From the NCBI RefSeq assembly GCF_001039265.1, contig NZ_LFEK01000046.1, positions 13,058 to 20,745 of the forward strand: a stretch of 7,688 nucleotides of DNA, written 5' to 3'. Position 1 is the stretch's first letter. The number at the start of each line of letters is the position of its first letter. The notes under the pieces were generated by a model, which saw nothing but the letters and a program-made list of their open reading frames with translations, did no database searches and had not been told where the DNA came from. A program made the translations under genes and the position numbers. Of the stretch, positions 1 to 7,688 are shown piece after piece. The stretch is from Synechococcus sp. GFB01. Its GTDB lineage: Bacteria > Cyanobacteriota > Cyanobacteriia > PCC-6307 > Cyanobiaceae.

Positions 1-2
1 CG

Positions 3-1226
3 GCCGGGGTGCAGCAGCTGGCGGCCGCACTGGCGGAACACAGCCCCCAGCTGCGGATCACGGCACCCGCCGACGGAGCCACGCTCGCGGATGGCCCCTG
101 GAGTCTGCAGCTGTCGTTGCGCGACTGGCCCCTGACCGACGGCGGCGAGCTCGGACTCGGCGCTCATGTGGTGGTGCAGGTCGATGATCAGGCGCCGCAG
201 CGGGTCACACGACCCGGCTCCGGTGATGGCGATGCGCTGGCGGTGGAAATGCCGCCACTCAGCCCCGGCAGCCACCGGATCACCGCCTATGCGGCCCGCC
301 CATGGGGCGAGGTGGTGAAGGACCCGCGTGCCTTCAGCCAGATCCGCCTGCAGCGGGTGGCCCCCACGCCCCTGCGGGTGCCGGCGGGGGGAACGCCCCA
401 GCTGATCGCCGTGAGTCCCGGGCCGGAACCTCGCAGCGAGCCGGTGCTGCTCGACTGGCTGCTGATCGATGCCCCGCTGCAGGGTCTGCGTGAGGGTGAC
501 GCCAGCTGGCGCTTGCGGGTCACCGTCAACGGCGACAGTTTTCTGGTGGACCAGAACGCGCCGCTGTGGCTGCGGGGCTGGCGTCAGGGCAGCAACAGTC
601 TCCAGCTGGATCTGGTGGATGGGCTGGGGGAGCCGCTCAACCCTCCCTTCAACAGCCTGGTCTCGGAAGTGGTGGTCAGCCCCGCGGCCCCGAGGCCCGT
701 GTGGCTGACCGACCGCATCGAACCCGACAGCCTGGCTCGCCTGCTGGGGCGGCAGTCTGAGACCCCCGTGCCCCCGATGCCGGGCCAGCCCGATCCGGCA
801 GCCGGGCCCGCATCGCCTGGGCTCGCCGAAGCCGAAGCGCCGGTCGAACCGTCATCAGAACCCCAGCCCAGCGCCCCGACCGAACCGGAAAGCGGGAACG
901 GGTCAGAGCAGCCGGCCGAGCCCGAAACCACCCCCTCGACCGAGCCCCCCTCCGTGTCCAACCCCGATGGCGCACCCGATGACGCTGCCGCCCCGGCAGC
1001 GTCGCCGCTGGCCGACCCCGGCGACGCGGATCGGGGCACACCCAACACGGCGCCGCCCCCAGAAGCGATCACGGCCGCACCCCCGCTCTCCGCCGATGCC
1101 GAGCGCATCGCTCCCAACAGCAGCCTCTCCGGCTCGGCCCGCGACCAGGTGCGCGACGACGGCTCCCTGATCCAGCCGAAGGCGAAGGGACCGCTGGCCG
1201 GCCTGCGGGAGCGCCTGGGATCATGA
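3..1226 (+). CDS. Hypothetical protein with two probable beta-sandwich domains and a Pro/Glu-rich tail (5' partial)
   Basis: I do not recognise this family by name. The frame is open to the left edge, so the N-terminus, including any signal peptide, is out of view; the first possible start inside is GTG at 9, but the frame continues upstream of it. Numbering from that GTG, residues 15-115 (starting LRITAPADGATL) and 145-223 (including WRLRVTVNG and GSNSLQLDLVDGLGEPL) each look like a beta-rich, Ig-like module; this is inferred from alternating hydrophobic strands and the opening APADG. Residues about 250-370 are low complexity, rich in Pro, Ala, Glu, Ser and Thr, and read as a disordered acidic linker. 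The last 20 residues turn basic (KAKGPLAGLRERLG). There are no transmembrane segments in the visible part and no catalytic motif. The stop overlaps the next start as ATGA, suggesting co-transcription and coupled translation with cbiG-cobJ. A secreted or cell-envelope protein is a guess. The reading frame is sure, the function is not. Confidence 0.8.
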   Translation, partial: AGVQQLAAALAEHSPQLRITAPADGATLADGPWSLQLSLRDWPLTDGGELGLGAHVVVQVDDQAPQRVTRPGSGDGDALAVEMPPLSPGSHRITAYAARPWGEVVKDPRAFSQIRLQRVAPTPLRVPAGGTPQLIAVSPGPEPRSEPVLLDWLLIDAPLQGLREGDASWRLRVTVNGDSFLVDQNAPLWLRGWRQGSNSLQLDLVDGLGEPLNPPFNSLVSEVVVSPAAPRPVWLTDRIEPDSLARLLGRQSETPVPPMPGQPDPAAGPASPGLAEAEAPVEPSSEPQPSAPTEPESGNGSEQPAEPETTPSTEPPSVSNPDGAPDDAAAPAASPLADPGDADRGTPNTAPPPEAITAAPPLSADAERIAPNSSLSGSARDQVRDDGSLIQPKAKGPLAGLRERLGS

Positions 1227-1984
1227 GCCAGACCATCGAGGTGTGGGGTCTGGGCTTCAGCCCGCAGGCCGAAGTGCCACTGCGGCAACTGCAGCAGGCC
1301 CGTGTGATCGATGCGCTGGTGCTGCCGGGCGCCGAGCCCTCCGCACCCGCGGTGCTGGCCGACGCCTGGCCGACGGCGCGGGCCTTTGTGGTGGTGGGGG
1401 CCTGCGGCCTGATCACCCGCCTGATCGCACCGCTGCTGGCCCACAAGGACACCGATCCGGCAGTGGTGGTGATCGATCCGGCCGGCCGCTTCGCCATCCC
1501 CCTGCTGGGCGGTCACCGCGGCGGGGCCGAACAGCTCAGTCAGGAGGTGGCGGCGCTGCTCGGCGGCCAGGCCGTGCTCACGGGCAGCAGCGGCGCCAGC
1601 GGACGCCTGGCGCTCGACAGCTTCGGCAGGCGGCTGGGGCTGGCGCCGCGGCGGCGGCGGCGACTGGAGTGCCCTGATGCAGCGGGCCGGTCGGCAGGGC
1701 GGTCGGATCCGGGTGGCCCAGAGCGCCGGCAGCCGACGCTGGCGGGAGCTTCCCGCCGCCGCGGGCGTGGTGGACGCACCAGCCGATCAGGCCGACCTGC
1801 TGATCAGCGCCCACAGCGGGCCCGGCTGCCGCTGGCATCCCCCCTGCCTGTGGCTCGGCATGGGCTGCGAACGCGGCACCAGCCTGAGCCTGCTGGAGCG
1901 CCTCGTGGATGTCCAGCTCGCCAGCGCCGGACTGGCCCCCGAAGCCGTGGCCGGCCTGGCCAGCATCGATCGCAAGGGCGATGA
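1223..1984 (+). CDS. cbiG: CbiG N-terminal part of a frameshifted CbiG-CobJ fusion (cobalt-precorrin-5A hydrolase)
   Basis: CbiG opens the delta-lactone ring of cobalt-precorrin-5A and releases acetaldehyde in anaerobic-type corrin synthesis in the cytoplasm. Residues 1-135 match the CbiG N-terminal region: GACGLITRLIAPLL at 59-72, then DPAVVVIDPAGRFAIPLLGGH at 78-98 and ALDSFG at 130-135. After residue 135 (about position 1627) the frame turns into Arg-rich nonsense ending at 1984. The genuine continuation ([13 protein letters not shown] and onward) lies in the +1 frame, so the useful part of this reading is only about 1223-1630. The ATG at 1223 is chosen because it overlaps the upstream stop (ATGA) and the protein starts in the usual place for CbiG, just before the first beta strand. 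Removing one base near 1628-1640 joins this piece to the downstream one. An annotation pipeline would call two genes here; I read one broken gene. Confidence 0.8.
   Translation: MSQTIEVWGLGFSPQAEVPLRQLQQARVIDALVLPGAEPSAPAVLADAWPTARAFVVVGACGLITRLIAPLLAHKDTDPAVVVIDPAGRFAIPLLGGHRGGAEQLSQEVAALLGGQAVLTGSSGASGRLALDSFGRRLGLAPRRRRRLECPDAAGRSAGRSDPGGPERRQPTLAGASRRRGRGGRTSRSGRPADQRPQRARLPLASPLPVARHGLRTRHQPEPAGAPRGCPARQRRTGPRSRGRPGQHRSQGR
1628..1640 (+). other. Frameshift site 1 in cbiG-cobJ (one extra base)
   Basis: The CbiG frame holds through DSFG (codons ending at 1627). The next recognisable CbiG residues, WGWRRGGGGDW, are read in the +1 frame, whose codons begin at 1635 (TGG) and 1641 (TGG). Dropping one G from the AGG at 1628-1630 gives DSFGSGWGWRRGGGGDW, which reads like a normal CbiG segment; dropping a base a little later also works, so the exact position is open. 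A GGC/CGG triplet run follows at about 1647-1662. It is slippage-prone, but only in steps of three, so it does not explain the shift. Confidence 0.75.
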
Positions 1985-3005
1985 GCCGGCTCTCCTGGAG
2001 CTGGCGGCGAAGCGCCAGTGGCCGCTGCAGCTGTTCGCGGCCCCTCAGCTGAGCGCCGTGGCGGTGCCCAACCCGTCCGAGGCGGTGGCCCGTGAGATGG
2101 GCACCGCCAGCGTGGCCGAGGCGTCAGCGCTGCTCGCCGCCGGCAGCGACGGCGATCTGCTGCTGGCCAAGACCGTGGCCCGCGCCGGCGCCGGAGAGCA
2201 GGGGGCGGTCACCCTGGCGATCGCCCGCTGCCCCGAGCAATGGGCACCGGGCCAGGGCCAGCTGCATCTGGTGGGCAGCGGGCCGGGCCGGCTGGATCTG
2301 CTCACCCCGGCGGCACGGCGGGCGCTGGCGGAGTCGAGCGTGTGGGTGGGCTATGGCCTCTATCTCGATCTGCTCGAGCCCCTGCGCCAACCGGATCAGC
2401 TGCGCTGCGACGGGCAGCTCACCGAGGAGCGTCAGCGCTGCGCCCTCGCCTGGAGCTGGCCAGCCAGGGCGTCCGGGTGGCACTGGTCTCGTCGGGTGAC
2501 AGCGGCATCGTACGGCATGGCCGGCCTTGCGCTGGAGCTCTGGCTGGCCGTCGACGCCGATCAGCGTCCGGCCTTTGCGGTGCACCCAGGCATCTCGGCG
2601 GTGCAGCTGGCGGCGGCGCGGGCCGGGGCCCCGCTGATGCACGATTTCTGCACGATCAGCCTGAGCGATCGGCTCACCCCCTGGCCGGTGATCGAGCGGC
2701 GGCTTGAGGCTGCCGCGGCCGGCGATTTCGTGGTGGCGCTCTACAACCCGCGCTCCCGCGGACGCGACTGGCAGCTGCAGCGGGCCTGCGCCATCCTCCT
2801 CGGCCACCGCCCCGCCAGCACGCCGGTGCTGCTGGCACGCCAGCTGGGCCGGCCTGACGAGCAAGTGGAGCGGCATCAGTTGGGCGACCTGCCGATCGAA
2901 CAGGTCGACATGCTCACGCTGGTCCTGGTGGGGAACAGCACCACCCGCAGCCAGGACGGCTGGATGGTGACCCCGAGGGGCTACCCCGGAGCGGCGCTGG
3001 TCTAG
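1677..3005 (+). CDS. cobJ: CbiG C-terminus fused to CobJ, precorrin-3B/cobalt-factor III C17-methyltransferase (3' part of a frameshifted gene)
   Basis: CobJ/CbiH uses SAM to methylate C17 with ring contraction in corrin synthesis; the CbiG domain acts two steps later. Numbering from the ATG at 1677, residues 1-190 are CbiG middle and C-terminal parts: GMGCERGTS 61-69, ASIDRKGDE 95-103, [11 protein letters not shown] 132-142 and GAVTLAIAR 176-184. CobJ begins at about 197 with [15 protein letters not shown], the SAM-binding glycine-rich start of tetrapyrrole methylases, followed by [10 protein letters not shown] 224-233, [18 protein letters not shown] 303-320, SLSDRLTPW 328-336, [11 protein letters not shown] 356-366 and VLVGNSTTR 416-424. 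The ATG at 1677 is an internal Met, not a natural start: family similarity runs upstream to about 1635 in this frame. Residues 259-278 are nonsense because of a -1/+1 indel pair at 2450/2510. With all three indels repaired, 1223-3005 encodes about 593 residues. The family assignment is firm; whether the gene is functional is doubtful. Confidence 0.85.
   Translation: MQRAGRQGGRIRVAQSAGSRRWRELPAAAGVVDAPADQADLLISAHSGPGCRWHPPCLWLGMGCERGTSLSLLERLVDVQLASAGLAPEAVAGLASIDRKGDEPALLELAAKRQWPLQLFAAPQLSAVAVPNPSEAVAREMGTASVAEASALLAAGSDGDLLLAKTVARAGAGEQGAVTLAIARCPEQWAPGQGQLHLVGSGPGRLDLLTPAARRALAESSVWVGYGLYLDLLEPLRQPDQLRCDGQLTEERQRCALAWSWPARASGWHWSRRVTAASYGMAGLALELWLAVDADQRPAFAVHPGISAVQLAAARAGAPLMHDFCTISLSDRLTPWPVIERRLEAAAAGDFVVALYNPRSRGRDWQLQRACAILLGHRPASTPVLLARQLGRPDEQVERHQLGDLPIEQVDMLTLVLVGNSTTRSQDGWMVTPRGYPGAALV
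2217..2224. repeat. HIP1 octamer GCGATCGC
   Basis: This is a perfect copy of the palindrome known to be over-represented in many cyanobacterial genomes, here in the extended form GGCGATCGCC inside the CbiG C-terminal part. It supports a cyanobacterial origin only weakly. Confidence 0.6.
2449..2510 (+). other. Frameshift sites 2 and 3: compensating -1/+1 indels in the CobJ core
   Basis: Between 2451 and 2510 the main frame reads [20 protein letters not shown], unlike any methylase. The other plus frame over the same bases reads [20 protein letters not shown], the classic CobJ segment that precedes YGMAGLALE. Adding a C after 2450 (GCC CTG GAG) and removing the G at 2510 (ATC TAC GGC ATG) restores one continuous frame. 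The frame stays open across the damage, so gene callers will not flag it. Confidence 0.85.
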
Positions 3006-3018
3006 GTCGGGTCGACCT
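3004..3018. terminator. Possible hairpin terminator between cobJ and tRNA-Pro
   Basis: AGGTCG and CGACCT form a perfect 6-bp stem around a GGT loop, beginning inside the cobJ stop codon (TAG at 3003-3005) and ending seven bases before the 3' end of the convergent tRNA gene. No T-run follows on either strand, so intrinsic termination is only a possibility; it could serve both converging transcripts. Confidence 0.3.
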
Positions 3019-3024
3019 CAAGAG

Positions 3025-3098
3025 TCGGGATGACAGGATTCGAACCTGCGGCCCCTTCGTCCCGAACGAAGTGCGCTACCAAGCTGCGCTACATCCCG
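3025..3098 (-). tRNA. tRNA-Pro (anticodon CGG)
   Basis: The reverse complement folds as a complete 74-base tRNA. The acceptor stem pairs CGGGATG with CATCCCG and has discriminator A. The D stem is GCGC/GCGC. The anticodon stem CTTCG/CGAAG encloses the loop TTCGGGA, giving anticodon CGG with U33 and G37, as expected for proline. The T arm is GCAGG-TTCGAAT-CCTGT with one G-U pair. The CCA end is not encoded: the next bases read CTC. It decodes CCG, a common proline codon in this GC-rich DNA. It faces the cobJ gene convergently and is divergent from lipA. There is no intron and no sign of an integrated element at its 3' end. Confidence 0.96.
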
Positions 3099-3184
3099 AT
3101 GGATCGAGCTTAGGGGATGGCCGGGGCCCGATCGGGGTCTTCTCGGCGTCTTCCTACAGTCGTGGTTCCGCCGCGCCGCCGCTG
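3099..3184. promoter_or_regulatory. Divergent intergenic region between tRNA-Pro and lipA
   Basis: This 86-base gap must hold the promoters for both the leftward tRNA and rightward lipA. For lipA, TACAGT at 3155-3160 matches the TATAAT -10 consensus at four of six positions and lies 24 bases before the TTG start; no convincing -35 is visible. For the tRNA, TAAGCT on the minus strand (3107-3112) ends eight bases before the mature 5' end, where a -10 would sit, but it matches only three of six. A perfect 10-bp palindrome, CCCGATCGGG, lies at 3127-3136. All of these are weak motif calls. Confidence 0.35.
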
Positions 3185-4063
3185 TTGATCGCCCCCACCA
3201 AGCCGGAGTGGCTCCGGGTGAAGGCCCCCCAGCGCGAGCGCATCGGTGCGGTGGCAGACCTGCTGGTCGACCTCAGGCTCAACACGGTGTGCCAGGAGGC
3301 CAGCTGCCCCAACATCGGCGAATGCTTCGCCGGGGGCACCGCCACCTTCCTGATCATGGGACCGGGCTGCACCCGCGCCTGCCCCTACTGCGACATCGAC
3401 TTCGACAAGAGCGTGCGGGGGCTGGATCCCACCGAGCCGGAGCGGCTGGGGGAAGCCGTGCAGCGGCTCGGCCTGAGCCACGTGGTGATCACCTCGGTGA
3501 ATCGCGACGATCTCGCCGATGGCGGCGCCAGCCAGTTCGTGGCCTGCATCGAGGCGGTGCGGCGCCGCTCGCCGGGCACCACCATCGAGCTGCTGATTCC
3601 GGATTTCTGCGGCAACTGGGAGGCACTGGCCACGGTGATGGCCGCTGCCCCGCAGGTGCTCAACCACAACATCGAAACGGTGCCGCGGCTGTACAGAACA
3701 GCCCGGCCCCAGGGCCGCTACGACCGCTCCCTGGAGCTGCTCCTGCGTGTGCACGAGGGCTGGCCACGCACCTATACCAAATCCGGCCTGATGGTGGGCC
3801 TGGGCGAACGCGACTCCGAGGTGTTCGAGGTCATGGCCGACCTTCGCCGCCACGCCGTGGACATCATGACCATCGGCCAGTACCTCTCCCCCGGGCCGAA
3901 GCACCTGGCCGTGGATCGCTTCGTGACACCGGAGCAGTTCGAGGCGTACCGCCACCACGGCGAAGCGGACCTGGGCTTCCTGCAGGTGGTGAGCAGCCCG
4001 CTCACCCGCAGCAGTTACCACGCCGGCGAGGTGCGGCGGCTGATGCGGGAGTTTCCGCGCTAA
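3185..4063 (+). CDS. lipA: Lipoyl synthase LipA (radical SAM)
   Basis: LipA inserts two sulfurs into the octanoyl group carried on lipoyl-domain lysines (for example the E2 of pyruvate dehydrogenase), sacrificing its auxiliary 4Fe-4S cluster. With a TTG start at 3185 the protein has 292 residues, normal for the family. The auxiliary-cluster cysteines are C36, C41 and C47 ([14 protein letters not shown]4CX5C). The radical-SAM cysteines are C62, C66 and C69 ([10 protein letters not shown]3CX2C). RSSYHA at 275-280 near the C-terminus carries the serine that ligates the auxiliary cluster. [11 protein letters not shown] and [12 protein letters not shown] are also typical. The frame stays open upstream to a GTG at 3071, but that lies inside the tRNA-Pro gene and cannot be the start. 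The TTG is chosen because [14 protein letters not shown] directly follows and matches where short LipA proteins begin; no clear ribosome site is seen. No frameshift was found. It converges on gltB, 46 bases away. Confidence 0.93.
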   Translation: MIAPTKPEWLRVKAPQRERIGAVADLLVDLRLNTVCQEASCPNIGECFAGGTATFLIMGPGCTRACPYCDIDFDKSVRGLDPTEPERLGEAVQRLGLSHVVITSVNRDDLADGGASQFVACIEAVRRRSPGTTIELLIPDFCGNWEALATVMAAAPQVLNHNIETVPRLYRTARPQGRYDRSLELLLRVHEGWPRTYTKSGLMVGLGERDSEVFEVMADLRRHAVDIMTIGQYLSPGPKHLAVDRFVTPEQFEAYRHHGEADLGFLQVVSSPLTRSSYHAGEVRRLMREFPR

Positions 4064-4064
4064 C

Positions 4065-4088
4065 CACTGCGGAGCGAACGGAGCGGTG
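4065..4088. terminator. Weak hairpin in the lipA/gltB convergent gap
   Basis: CACTGC (4065-4070) can pair with GCGGTG (4083-4088) with one G-U pair across a 12-base loop, immediately after the lipA stop. A second weak stem, GGTGG (4101-4105) with CCACC (4115-4119), spans the gltB stop. Neither has a T-run. Their position between two converging genes is the main reason to consider them bidirectional terminators. Confidence 0.25.
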
Positions 4089-4109
4089 AGCCAACGGGAC
4101 GGTGGGGCC

Positions 4110-7688
<3,579 letters not shown>

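Noticed and set aside
766..1130. Pro/Glu/Ser-rich coding stretch as a tandem repeat array
   Set aside because: The composition is biased but no repeat unit of fixed length recurs in the DNA or protein; it is better described as a disordered low-complexity tail.
584..1516. 310-residue open frame on the minus strand opposite the hypothetical protein and cbiG
   Set aside because: Low-complexity Gly/Ser translation mirrors the Pro/Glu-rich coding strand; it crosses two real genes and shows no motif.
1628..1640. Programmed +1 frameshifting at the AGG codon of cbiG
   Set aside because: No recognised recoding signal, stop codon or stimulatory structure is at the site, and two further indels in the same gene need a non-programmed explanation anyway.
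2240..2707. 155-residue plus-strand frame inside cobJ
   Set aside because: Not a separate gene. Only its middle, over 2451-2509, is meaningful, and that is the displaced piece of CobJ reported as the compensating frameshift.
3025..3098. tRNA-Pro as an integration site for a mobile element
   Set aside because: No integrase, no direct repeat of the tRNA 3' end and only ordinary chromosomal genes on both sides within the window.

Overview
The window looks like chromosomal DNA of a high-GC picocyanobacterium of the Synechococcus/Cyanobium type. The reasons are a ferredoxin-type glutamate synthase with cyanobacterial sequence character, a CbiG-CobJ fusion, a cyanobacterial-type lipoyl synthase and two HIP1 octamers. 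The high GC content also leaves many long spurious reading frames opposite the real genes. Lineage and gene names come from family knowledge and remembered sequence motifs; no search was run.

Layout, left to right. (1) Positions 3-1226, plus: the 3' part of a gene for an unrecognised protein with two probable beta-sandwich domains and a long Pro/Ala/Glu/Ser-rich tail; it runs off the left edge. (2) Positions 1223-3005, plus: a cobalamin-pathway gene fusing CbiG (cobalt-precorrin-5A hydrolase type) to CobJ (precorrin-3B/cobalt-factor III C17-methyltransferase). Its start overlaps the previous stop as ATGA. As written it is broken by three single-base indels: an extra base near 1628-1640, a missing C after 2450 and an extra G at 2510. 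(3) Positions 3025-3098, minus: tRNA-Pro(CGG). (4) About 3185-4063, plus: lipA, lipoyl synthase. (5) Positions 4110-7688, minus: the last 1192 residues of ferredoxin-dependent glutamate synthase (gltB/glsF), running off the right edge and convergent with lipA.

These are mostly housekeeping genes (corrinoid synthesis, protein lipoylation, nitrogen assimilation, translation) placed side by side rather than one pathway. The exception is the translationally coupled pair at the left. I see no mobile element, CRISPR array, phage gene or defence system, and nothing that looks like an undescribed system.

The most notable feature is the state of cbiG-cobJ. Restoring three bases gives an apparently complete fusion of about 593 residues with all the expected motifs, while tRNA-Pro, lipA and 3.6 kb of gltB are clean. 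The compensating pair at 2450/2510 is easy to miss because the frame stays open while 20 residues of the conserved methyltransferase core are replaced by nonsense. This is either very recent gene decay or local sequence error; the sequence alone cannot fully decide.
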